In this document: positions 1 through 11,300 of the stretch, piece by piece
Layout of the letters: each line of letters starts with the position of its first letter
How positions within the stretch are numbered: position 1 is the stretch's first letter
NCBI GenBank assembly: GCA_946406115.1
Contig: OX291541.1
Location: 20,987,908 to 21,051,907, forward strand
Reading direction: 5' to 3'
DNA length: 64,000 bases
DNA from: Apoda limacodes
Lineage: Eukaryota; Arthropoda; Insecta; Lepidoptera; Limacodidae
The notes under the pieces: generated by a model
Told to the model about the DNA's origin: nothing
The model's database searches: none
Seen by the model: only the letters and a program-made list of their open reading frames with translations
Translations under genes and position numbers: made by a program

Positions 1-677
1 ATGTATGGAATATATATATAGCCATCTTAGTCCAGATATACTGCTTCAGAAGCAGTTTTGCTGTAATGGGCTCACCTACTGTACAGAAGGCCGAATTTGT
101 GACACCTAAAATGTTTACGTAAGAAATAAAAAAATTAGAATATTATTTTAGGCTTCGTAAGCGATTTTTACTACACGTCAGATATCGGCTCGGACTTTTT
201 ATCTTCCACTTACCTTATAGTGCAGTATCCATTTAACTTGTATTATGACATGAGTAAAAGCTATTTGTTATAACAAACTTTCTCATGCTGAAAAGAAAAA
301 ATATAGCTGAGAAACATTAGTATAATGATAGCGGAAGCTTCTCTTCTTCTTTTGCCTTAAAAATAGGATGTCATCTAAGTAAATGGGTTTTAATCCGATT
401 TCGCCGGAATGTACATGTTCTTTCACTCTTCATAACGTCCATCCATATACACCATCTTATCTAAAATAACGGTTTCTGTTTATCAGCTCTTCTTGTCTAA
501 ACACTTCGCTCTTGTACCAGTCTTCTATATTTTGACCAACCTCTGGTTATTCAAACACATTTATAATATTTTTTTTATTTATTGTTTATAACTTACTATG
601 TATATTATGTATGTATGTATATGTTTATGTATGTTATCTATATGTATAGTCATATATTTTTAATTCTTACTTATTAT
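1..677. other. A+T-rich flank with TATG microsatellite, no gene seen
   Basis: I see no convincing coding sequence here. Around 598-655 there is an impure TATG/TATA microsatellite, which accounts for the low-complexity Met/Tyr-rich reading frame. The stretch ends at the insertion site of the LTR element that starts at 678. Confidence 0.5.
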
Positions 678-860
678 TGTGGAGTGGCGGCCAAGAGGCG
701 ATCTCCTGCCAAGCGAGGTGTTATGCCTGGGGACCGCCGTGGTCCACTTAACTTGTACTTCGGTTTCTTTATATACTGAACTGCGAAGGAAACTGCGATA
801 GCGCGATGTAGGACGCGTGACGTCAGCCTTGCTTGTAGCGGTACGATATGGTCCGCTACA
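678..860. repeat. Left LTR of the TRIM-like element
   Basis: This 183-bp terminal direct repeat is nearly identical to 1451-1633 and has TG...CA ends. It carries a short frame that opens in the flank, but that frame is not a gene. Confidence 0.75.
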
Positions 861-1450
861 TCACTCCCTTCCCAGACGAAGGTCGATAATTCTTGCAGTG
901 ATGCTTGCGTACAATCTTGAGAATGCCGAGTTTATGCGCCTTCCACAGTGAGTCGGGAGGGCGTGTAGTGCATGCCGAATATCTGCAGTCTGCGGTGGGT
1001 CGGACTGGTACGTTGCTCGCTGTGTGTCTGCAGTGAGTCGAGACACTGGCGAGTGCTGGCGTGGTGGTTGAGTATGGCCACAGTGAGTCGGGTCCATAGA
1101 ATGATTTGGCTGTGTGTCACTTTGAATCGAGACACTGGCCTGAGTTAGCGGCAGAAGCGACGAGCAAAGAATGCCACGCTGGAGTGAGAGTACTCGACAG
1201 AGTGGTGTGATGCTGTACATTGGGAGTGCCACGCTGGAGTGTGAGTCCTCAACAGTATGTGGTTAAATGCTGTACAGTTGCGTCGCCGGAGAGGAGCTGC
1301 AGGAACTAGGAAGCGCTGAAGTGCTGCGATAGGTCCTGATGAAAGCTCGGAGATGCGAAGCGTACGGTTGAAAACTGGTCCGTGTACCTGGTACGAAGGA
1401 GTAGGCTGCTGCTGCGAAAGGTGCGTCAATGTTCAGCTCGGGGTCACCAA

Positions 1451-1633
1451 TGTGGAGTGGCGGCAAAGAGGAGATCTCCTGCCAGGCGAGGTGTTATGCC
1501 TGGGGACCGCCGTGGTCCACTTAACTTGTACTTCGGTTTCTTTATATACTGAACTGCGAAGAAAACTTCGATAGCGCGATGTAGGACGCGTGACGTCAGC
1601 CTTGCTTGTAGCGGTACGATATGGTCCGCTACA
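1451..1633. repeat. Right LTR of the TRIM-like element
   Basis: This is the second copy of the 183-bp terminal repeat. It is followed directly by the TTAT target duplication. Confidence 0.75.
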
Positions 1634-1698
1634 TTATATTACTTATGTATGTCATCTTTGTGTATCACCTACAGTCCTGTCAATATTACTCTGCTTAA

Positions 1699-2097
1699 AG
1701 CCTTAGTCGCACGTAGCGCTGTGTTGCTGCTATTGTGCGCCAGCAAAAATTGGTTCTATGTGACCATGCACGACCTAAAAATCGCTGACCACATTTATAG
1801 CCGCTATAAAATTGATCATGTTGAATTTTTTAGCTTGCGTAAAATAGATGAACGATAAATAGCAACGTGTGACAGGACAGTTGCTAAAATTAGCGCGAGT
1901 AGCCAGAAACAAAGCATGTTAAATTTTTGGCGGACGATATTTCGACTACACGGCACCAATCGAGTGAGATTTTTAGCTGCTAAAAACAGCATGTAGTCGA
2001 CAATAGGTGTAGACGATCACACGGTAGCGGTGATTTATAGCTGCTAGTAATCGCAAGCAGAAAATAGCAGCAATAAATCGCTACGTGTGACCGAGGC
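1699..2097. mobile_element. MITE flanked by TTAA
   Basis: The left end (GCCTTAGTCGCACGTAGCG) and the reverse complement of the right end (GCCTCGGTCACACGTAGCG) form imperfect terminal inverted repeats of about 20 bp. TTAA occurs at both junctions (1695-1698 and 2098-2101), the target preferred by piggyBac-type transposases. The 399-bp interior is non-coding and repeats TAGCTGCTA-like words. The ends do not start with the usual piggyBac CCC, so superfamily assignment is tentative. Confidence 0.55.
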
Positions 2098-2329
2098 TTA
2101 AAGGTAGCCTTTTTAGCGATATTGCCGCCTTGTGCTATTTCTTTTATTGTTAATTATTTTGTATTTTTGTTAGTGGTGCAATAAAAGAATCTATACATAT
2201 AATAAAATGGTAGGAAAGTCAAAACTGTACATTGAATATGTTTTTAAAAAAATACTTGGGGTGTGATCTATAATCGATACCGAAGCCAAAAATATAGTTT
2301 TTAGAATTTTTGTCTGTCTGTATGTATGT

Positions 2330-2470
2330 TCGGGATAAACTAAAAAGTACTGCATGGATTTACTTCAAATTTGGCACGAATATTATTAAGAAGTCGGGTC
2401 AACATATAGGCTACATATTATCACGCTATCACCTACGGGGAACGAGCAGTGAACCTTTTTTTCTTCAACG
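2330..2470 (+). repeat. Dispersed lepidopteran repeat fragment
   Basis: A TCTGTCTGTATGTATGTTCG stretch is followed by wording of the type 'tttacttcaaatttggcacgaa', as found in old dispersed insect repeats. No coding capacity is seen. Confidence 0.3.
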
Positions 2471-2699
2471 CATTCTGTAACAACGTGTAATCTAACGACG
2501 CATATTTGACTTGCTTCTTAATTATAAATTAATCTACTCACACATAGCCATTTATTTTATGTTATAAAAATCGTGTAAAGTCATAACTTAGATGTGTTAT
2601 AATTTTTCACCATATAAAAATGTTTCCTAATAGCTAACTAGATGGCGTTGGCGTCGAATTAGATCGCGCTATGGTTTCGTTCACAATAAGTGATGTTAT

Positions 2700-4700
2700 A
2701 GTATAGCGTTCAGGCAGCAGCAAGTGTATTATATACATTCAAATAAATATGTTTTTTTGCGTATACGTTAACTCTTGTCATATTAAATTAATTTTAACAT
2801 ATGCATTATTATATTATTTTTTAATTGATTTTTTTATAACTCATAATAAAAAGAGTGAAACAAACAAGATGATAACTCGTCAATATTCGGAGGAATATTT
2901 AAAATTTGGGTTCATACCCGCTGTTTATGATGAGCGGATGCCGTTTTGTCTTTTATGCCAGCAATGCTTGACCAACGAATCTATGAAACGAGGTCGTCTT
3001 GAGGCGCATTTGAAGGCGAAACATAGTGCTCATATAAATTCAGATTTAAGTTACTTTAAAACCTTAAAGGATAAGTATGAAATACTCGTCTATACCTAAA
3101 CAAATAATCGTCTTTCTGAGGCTAGTTATCAAATTTCTTTATTAATCGCTTAAACTGGAAAAAATCACACTATAGGAGAGAATTTAATAAAACCGTCAAT
3201 ATCAGTATTTCTTAAAACGGTTCTAGAAAAAGATGACAAAGATGTAAAAGCTATGCCACTCAGTAACAATACGGTTGGCAGAAGAATAAACTTTTTTTTT
3301 TTTCTTTTGAACTGACTATGTTTACTGCTTCACCGGGATTTTGGGGCGAGAATCTGAAGGACGAGATTGCGATTGAGTAGGGGCGAGAAGCGCCCCGGCA
3401 CTCTTTGATACCCCGTATACGAGATAGGTCCGTGCGTTCGCCGACGAACCCAGGGACGTCGGCGTCGTGTGAGGGGGGAGGCCCTATTAGGGGAGGTCGT
3501 TGAGACTAATCTCGCTATCCGGATAGCGAGATCGTCTGGGGCCTTTAGTACGTGCCGAGGCCGCCTATCAATAGTTTTTCGACCGAGCAGAGGTCGGTCG
3601 GGGGGATGGTAGGTGGTGGATTGCACAATTAATCCATTTGGGTGAATTTGTGAACGCTCGAAAAAGTGGACTGCCAGGTCTTTTAGATATTGGGGAATCA
3701 TGGGAAGAATAGACGAAATGAGTGAAGATATTGAGATACGACTTGTTGAAAAGCTGAAAACAAGAAATTTCTCAGTACAAATGGATGAATCAACTTTGAG
3801 AGACAGTGAGGCAGTATTGGTAACCTATGTAAGATATATTGATGACAGGCATTTTGCTGAAGAAATGTTGTTCTGTAAAAGATATATATATGTAATAAGT
3901 AAAAAAACTACTTAGATGTCAATAATGAAATTAAATACCAATGAAAAATATAACATCTGCTGCAGATGGCGCCCCTAATATGTGGGCAAGAAAAATAGCT
4001 GCTTAAAATTGATGAAAGATGCGAATCCAAAAATGATTATTGTACATTGTGTTATTCATAAGGAAAACTTGGTACTGTTTTAAATGAAGTACTGCATGCA
4101 GTAATAAAGTGTGTTAATGCTATTAAAGCTAGCTATTTCATTACCAATATAGAGTTATATCAAAAACATATTGATAACAAAAACTTTGAACAGTTTCATT
4201 GGCTCCAAAAATGTGAAGTAACTAATACCGCTTTACTTGTTTTTGTCAATCATTTGAATATTCTATCCGCTGAGTTTAAAGAAAGATTTTCTGATTTAAA
4301 ACAAATTGATTTCCCAACATGGATGATACAGCCAATATTAGTGGATTTGTCTGATATATCAAATATGCAGTATCAAAAAGAACTCACAGAATTGCAAAAT
4401 GATGAATCAGTAAAAACTTTATTTAATATAAAAGGAGCGATGGCATGGCTTTGTGAACAAACTGAAACTTAATACCCAAATGCAACCAAATGTGCAAGAA
4501 AACTTTTATTACCGTTTCCATCTTCATATTTAGCTGAATATGAATTTAGTGCTGTAATTTACTGATAAAAAAAAGAAATCGTCTTGATATAACACAATGT
4601 CGAGACTCGAGATTAAAGCTAAGTGAATTGGAACCTAATATAAAATCTCTGTGCAGCAAGTATCAAGCGCAAGGATCGCACTAAATGAATATAGAAAAAT
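2700..4700 (+). mobile_element. Degenerate hAT-type transposase (ZBED5-like), interrupted
   Basis: The frame from about 2869 reads as a BED-type zinc finger: a Cys-x2-Cys (CLLC, CQQC) followed by HLKAKH. After 3701 the reading continues with RIDEMSEDIE, FSVQMDEST and, beyond frameshifts and stops, ADGAPNMW, VHCVIHKENL and HWLQKCEV. It ends in a segment (4254-4472) with AMAWLCEQ. This motif order matches the ZBED5/FAM200-like branch of hAT transposases, with QMDEST around the catalytic Asp and the CVIHKE box. The copy is dead, with several stops and frameshifts and an inserted LINE tail at 3289-3700. Exact ends and terminal repeats were not found. Confidence 0.65.
3289..3700 (-). mobile_element. 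5'-truncated jockey-like LINE tail inserted in the hAT element
   Basis: Read on the minus strand, this ends in a poly(A) run (the T-run at 3292-3303) after a stop codon. The upstream frame contains YLKDLAVHFFERS and HPNGLI, wording like the C-terminus of jockey-type reverse-transcriptase ORFs. The flanks read GAAGAATAAAC on the left and GAAGAATAGAC on the right, a slightly diverged target duplication. It splits the hAT frame precisely and so inserted after that element. The G+C content is clearly higher than its surroundings. Confidence 0.6.
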
Positions 4701-4724
4701 ATTAAAAATATTTTGAATTTCAGT

Positions 4725-4930
4725 TTTTCATCACAGTTCATGAGATACAGCCTAGTGACAGACGGGCCTGGTGACAGACGGACTTCTTTTTAGGAGTCCG
4801 TACCAAAAGGGTAAAAAACGGACCCTATTACTAAGACTTCGCTGACCGTCCGTCCGTCCGTCCGGTTTTATAGATAATGGTACGGAACCCTTTGTGCACG
4901 AGTCCGACTCGCACTTGGCCGATTTTATTT
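4725..4930. repeat. Dispersed repeat with GTCC/GACG microsatellite and GGCCAAGTG end
   Basis: Contains GAGATACAGCCTAGTGACAG, a (GTCC)n run and GGTACGGAACCCTTT, and ends with GACTCGCACTTGGCCGATTTT. The same set of words recurs near 23475, 41340, 42050, 48500 and 56260, so this is one member of a dispersed non-coding family. Confidence 0.5.
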
Positions 4931-5370
4931 GTCTTAAGATTTGTAGATCTAGGTATATTTCTACAACATAAAGCGTTAATTTGCATGTTTGAGCGCACTA
5001 ATTTCTGGAAGTGTAATTTGAAGAAATTTTTTTGTATTCGATAGCCCTTTTTAAAGAATTAAGTTTTAGGCTGTGTAACTTCAACCTAAGTCTATAAGGA
5101 TCGAAGCAGTAACTGAAGGATGGCATATCCAAACGAGGTAAGTTTGCAAGAATTTGATTGATTTTGTTACAGTCCTGAGTACACTTTTTGACGTAAAAAA
5201 ATATATGTTATAGTTCAAACCTTAATTAAGTGAATTGCTTACTTAAAATAAAAAAAAAACATAAAATATACAGAAATTTAAAATACCCTCAATCGTTTAA
5301 CACGTTTTATAACACTGACTTTTAAACAAAATCATGAATACAATATTTGTGTGTATATCGGATAGAACGC

Positions 5371-8300
5371 TTAGTTCTTCACAACTGTAGCCAAAATTTC
5401 GAAGGTACAAGATTTGCTGTCCAATGATTGTCGGAAAAGTTGTGGGTGTTGCCATGCCACGTCTGTCATACCTCCGGACAGTTCTGCTGTTATTGAAACT
5501 AATTTGCATTGCCGATCAAACTGTGTTGCCACTTCTAGAACAATAAAAGATGGATCGCTGTATTTTTTTTTAGAATGAAATGGAACCCTTAATAAAGTAG
5601 CAAAATGATAAATATCCCATATAATGTGTGTAGCTAGCTTTTGGGCAAGGATGGGGCAGCAGCACCTCCCTGAAGGCAAGGAGGCTATTATGTCCATATA
5701 CCATATATTATTTCGATATTTATTTTTAGAAAGGGCAAAGTCTAATACTTACACCATGACATTAATTTTAACTCTCATTATGACTCTTACTTTCTCAACT
5801 TAAAAAATAACAATGCAGAAAATAACAATAAATTTTTCAAAATATATTACAAATAACAAAAACAAATATTATGCAAAACTACTAAGGCTTATTAAAGGAA
5901 TATTTGCCAATCAAATTGTAAATTGCAAATATTTCCAATTGCTACATAATTAAATAGTCTCATTAAAATTGATCAATACAAAATGGTATTGCAGTGTAGA
6001 GGAACCCGGGGTGGAACGGATTTTTTACAATTTGTGAGTGTATGAATGAAAAATAACCATTATTTATCAATATAAGTTTGTTTATACAAATACAAAACTT
6101 AACTGAATTAATAATACTGAAGTGGGCTAGTCATGTCTGTCGAAGGACCGATGGAGCAGACGTGTCCTAGAGTGGAGACCGCGTACAAGAAGACAAACTC
6201 TTAAAGGAGCGAAGCAAACTAAACGTTGTAGAATCACGCAACTCCGTTGCCCCTAGCGAGAATGCAGCTCTAGTACCGTTCAACCCCGGTACCCCGTTCC
6301 GCCCCGGTATAAATAAATAAATATAAATAAATATTTTTGGACATTGCACATAGCGCCAGCTGCCCCAAAGTAAGCAAAGCTTGTGTTATGGATACCAGAC
6401 AACGGATATAAATACATAAATATTACTTTTTTTTGTAAATACATATCATACATAGACACACCCAGACTCAAGACAAACACAAATGTTTATTTTATGACAT
6501 AAATGTTTGTCCAGTGCGGGAATCGAACCCACACCCTCTATACAGCAGCTGGCCACACTACCAACTAGGCTGCGAGGGAGTCAATCAAGTATCTTAAATA
6601 ATTAACGCAAGATAATTTATAATTAAAGATTAAGCCTCAAGGTCTAAGAACCATAAATCATCGCTGACAGCTAGCACACATTCTGGACATGGAAATTGTC
6701 GCAACGAAAAACTTACCTCCTAAATTAGCAGAAATCTCATCCCCGTCGTCAAACTTGATCTTCCAGTCAATGTTACCATTCTCATACAGCATGGAACTCA
6801 ACCTGACGGATATCGAATCGAACCCAAGACCCTCGCCACTTGTTGACAACTTCCACGTCAACTCACCATCAGGTTCACCCTCTGAAATACAAAGAAAACG
6901 CTTATATAATCCAAAAGTGACTAATTATGTTGTTAAATTAAAACCAATACAGATTTTTTTCCATAATGGGGCCAAGTTAATAAACGTGACAATTGTAAAT
7001 TACAATGACAATTTGGAGAACATTGCGGAACCACTATGGAATTTATGGAACAAATATACACTGATGATTATCGATTCAGCAATGCACTTCGACTTGTCAT
7101 AGTAAATGAGAATTTGGCAATTTTTTTCAATAGGCCCCTGGATCTGTAGACCCGGGGTTGAAAAATAACAATTTTAAAATACAAAATCATTGATCTACAA
7201 TCTAAAACACGAAAAAACTGAAAACAAGTGTAGTATCACTAGTATTGTTCGTAATTATAATCGTTTATTACACACCCTATTTGTCACTAGATATCGTTAT
7301 TCGTAGTTTGTAACGATTTATGGTTTCGTTAGTTCATATTTTACTTGATGATACAAATAATACTAAAACCCGCATTTTAAACCTCGACCGATATCTTAGC
7401 TCTAAAATTGCCACATATTTTTGATTTTTATCGATTTATTTTATCCTCTTTAAAACTTTGTACTTCTTTCATCTTGTTCAAGATCAAGAACTGTATGAAA
7501 GCATTTCGGTCTTTTTTCTTACACTTGTAAAACTTACAAAACAACTTACCCTGTCTTGCCAAGTACACCATTCGCCAATCAGTTTCAGTCTTCCTGAACA
7601 TTTTCTTACTCTCATACACCCCAGCAGACCAAGAGTTAAGGACATTTTGTTCGGTCCCCTCACAAGTAACCCGGTATTTGTCGGGCGCCGTATAATACCG
7701 GACACTGTAACTACCTGGGTGGGAGAACTCAAACACATAGCCGCTTTGCGTCCCTATTTCTCCTCTCTCCGTCCGCCATTCTTTTGATCCGGAGACCCGA
7801 CCATGCGATTCGTAATCTGAAGGTTTTCTAGAAACGATACATTCAATAACTTGACATTGTTGTAAAGTAAAGAGCTCCCTTAATGGAAACTAACTTACTA
7901 AAATAACTAAGCAAACTTACGGCCCGCCTGATATTGAGCGGTTAGCGCAGTCGATAGAGTTGTCGACCCTTTAAATATGTAATCTTTGTCCTCTAGTCCT
8001 TAGGGATAACCTCGGCAGGGATTCACCGGTTGTTTAAACCCTGTTAAGCGAGTCTCAAGAATCCTATTTATTTATTTACTAGCTACATATTATAACTTAG
8101 TCACATATTACTTAATTACTGTTAATATAATTATTATTCCTCTCAAAGCTACACCGCTCTTATGTTTCATATAATAATATTAAAATAAAAGAGGCTTCAT
8201 CCACAACATATTTAATAATAAAAATTTGTTTGTTACTCAATCCCGCCGCTACGGAGCATCCAAATAAGCTAAAATTTGGCAGAGAGATAGGAATAACTAA

Positions 8301-11300
8301 AACCGAATCAAACTTGAACGAGCTACAGATATAGCTTGCTTTAGCAAACTTCTTTAGTATAATTATGGATTTCCGTACGAAATTCACGCCAATAACCAAA
8401 TTCTAGGCGGGCGGAGCCGTTGGAAAAGCTAGTCGTAACATAATTTGGACTAGTTTTTTACGCGGCTCCGCCCACGCTATAACGCTTTCTACAGCAAGTT
8501 ATAGCTATAGCCACAGGTCTTCGGTTATAAAGGGTGTCTCAAAACCTACTTGAATCTCCAATAATTTTCATTGTGTTAACAATGGGACGCGAATCTTTTG
8601 TAGTTATCATCAGAAAAGTTCAATTTAATCGAGCAACGTTTAAAAATTGTGAAAATCCACTACCGCAATAGTGAGAACTTTGCAGAAGCGGTCCGAAGAT
8701 GTCGCACATTTTTCGGTCATCAACATGCACCATCTCAAGCTGCTGTGAAGAATTCAATTAATAAATTTGAAACTGTTGGCTCTGTCCAGGATATCATAGC
8801 AGGTGGCCATCCTCGTAGAGGTAGATCGCTTGAAAACATTGAAGCAGTTAAACAAAGTGTACACGAACTTCCCATCCACCTCCATTCGTCATCGTTCTCA
8901 ACAATTAAACCTGTCCGGAAGCTCTTTGCAACGAGTTTTGACTAATGCACCTGCACGCTTACAATATTCAATTAACACAACATCTAAAGCTAGCAGACCA
9001 TGCGCATGCGCAGCCCCAAACATTCGTCAATTGAATACTGGAGCATCAACAAGTCGATGGCGATTATTCAAAAAAACTCATCATAATTAGAGATGAGGCA
9101 CGCACTTCCAACTTGATGGGTACGTCAACAAACAGAACTGTCGAATTTGGGGGACTTAAACCCACGAGTGATCCATCAGCAACCTATGCACCTTCCCTGT
9201 GTAACCGTGTGGTGTGGATTTTGGTATCAACAGGATGGTGCAAATGCCATACTGCGGCTGAAACAATGCAGTTATTGCAGACAACATTTCCAAGACGAGT
9301 TATCTCGCAGCGAGGAGAAGTAAACTGGCCACCAAGATCGTGTGATCTGACATCTCTGGACTATTTTTTTGGGGATTTTCTGAAGGGAAAAGTGTATGCA
9401 AGTAATCCACAGACAAATTCTGAGCGCATAACCGAAATTCGTCGAGTTATTGACGAAATTTAACCACAATTAGGTCAAAATTTCACAAAATGCCAGCAAA
9501 GACGGGCATTTTTCGGATGTTTTATTCCACAAGTAACCTCTCAAAATTCAATTGCAATATGTTTTTTGGTAGAAAATTGAATTTCAAGTAGGTTTTACGA
9601 CACCCATTAGTTATTTCAGCGGAAACTTGTTAATTTTCCGTGATAAAAGTGTGTCATATGCGCCTATGTGTTAATGGACGGTATAAGCTATCTCCGTTTT
9701 AAAATTCAAACAAATCTGTTCAGTTGTTGCAGGGTTAAGGTGTAAAACATTCTAACACATACACATTTACAAACTTTCACATTTATAATATTAGTAGGAA
9801 ATACGATATACCTTTCAACCATAAGTTGAGCGAGTTCCTGCAAACATCTTTTGTTCAAATATCGCCTCCTGGCGTCAGAAACTTGCCGCTGCCTATGTTC
9901 CCGTAACGTCATGATGGCCAACACCAGTTCTTTTTCATCACATTGTTTTCTCCGTTGCAGCACCTTCAAAAACACATTTTAGCATTGCTATTAGTAAGTA
10001 TCTGACAACTAAGGACAAAGGAAATTTTTTATCCCACAGTTCCCACGGAAATAGATTTTCCATGGGTAATATTGCAACGCACTATTCCTTTACGTTGCAA
10101 CAAAGCTATACAGAAAGCAACATCATGATCGTATTGCAAAAACCCGGGAGGCCAACGCGCGAGAGCGATGCCCTAAGTGTTGCAAGCGTCCATAGGCTAC
10201 GGTGACCGCTTACCATCAGGCGGGCCGTAATCTTGTTTGCCACCTTGTGGTATTAAAAAAATCTTAGTAAAGAGCACAAAAACAGAATTAATAATTAATA
10301 CGGTGACATAATACCCACAGTTACAAAAAAAAACTGATTAAGACCTTTGTTGTAAATATTTTTTATTTTTCTTTCTATGTAGATATATGTACTAATCTGT
10401 ATGGTACTTATAACGACGTTTTTCTGGTGTTTAATTTGGCATCAATATCAAACTACCTTGGATACAAAGTCTGTTTTGTGAAACTAAAAATGTGTTAGGT
10501 ACCTCTTTGTGGTTAGTAGTGTATCTCCAGGTGACATCTTGCAAGTCATCTCTAGATAGAGCTATGACGTAGGACAGCTTTTTATGCCATCCGTGGCTGT
10601 ACATGAGCGGAGCGTTCAACTTGGCTTCGCAAGGATCTACGTGCATCCAGCTGTTACTGTCGTAGTCAAATATCTGGGGATAGAGGTGAATTTCAATGTA
10701 TGTAAATGATTACAATGCTTAAAACAACTATTACGAATATAACATATCTGTATCGCCATAATTTTGTTTGAAGTTGATAGCACTGGACTAAAATACCGCG
10801 TAAGTAAGTACAAAATTTGTTGACGGCGAAGTGTTCAAAAGATACATACTATATAGGTGTAAAAATTGCTTCACAAAACAAGCTCCGTGCTCCGGTAATG
10901 GTACAGAACGTACCTGTTCTATTTTTGCTAACGTATACTACACTTTACGCTAAAATATGTAATGAAGTTAGCTTATACTATGAATTGTATAGATGTTGTA
11001 GATAGGTACATTTTCTTCCAGATATCCCATTAAATTCAGAAATTTCTGCAGGAATAACTATAACCTAATTCCTTTAGCTACAGCTATATTTTCTTACCTG
11101 CTAAAGTCTAGAAGTTGATATTTAGCTCGGGCGAGCCGCGGGCAAAGGCTAGTGCATAAATATTGCTGTCTCACCTCACACCACACGTGATCTGTTGTGT
11201 CGTACACATATCGCGTGTCATATCCGAGAGCGCGACAGAGCAATGTGAAGCAGTTGGCCCACTCGCCGCATCGACCGCGCCGCGTACTTAGCAAAGTGCG

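Larger units (their letters stand above)
678..1633. mobile_element. Non-autonomous LTR element (TRIM-like) with 183-bp terminal repeats
   Basis: Two direct repeats of 183 bp (678-860 and 1451-1633) begin TGTGGAGTGGCGG and end GGTCCGCTACA, so each has the TG...CA ends of an LTR. The whole unit is flanked by TTAT on both sides (674-677 and 1634-1637), a 4-bp target duplication. The two repeats differ at about five positions, which suggests a fairly recent insertion. The 590-bp interior has no gag or pol. It is built from diverged copies of short motifs such as CAGTGAGTCGAGACACTGG and GCCACGCTGGAGTG. I saw no clear primer-binding site or polypurine tract, so the TRIM label rests on the structure alone. 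Confidence 0.75.

Noticed and set aside
861..1466. Overlapping frames of 67-123 residues inside the LTR element
   Set aside because: They arise from the repeated G+C-rich internal motifs on both strands and show no gag or pol motifs.
3330..3701. 123-residue minus-strand frame as a gene
   Set aside because: Its wording and the following poly(A) identify it as the tail of a jockey-like LINE.
6520..6582. A tRNA gene
   Set aside because: A and B boxes are present, but no cloverleaf can be drawn and the sequence continues into a SINE body with copies elsewhere.
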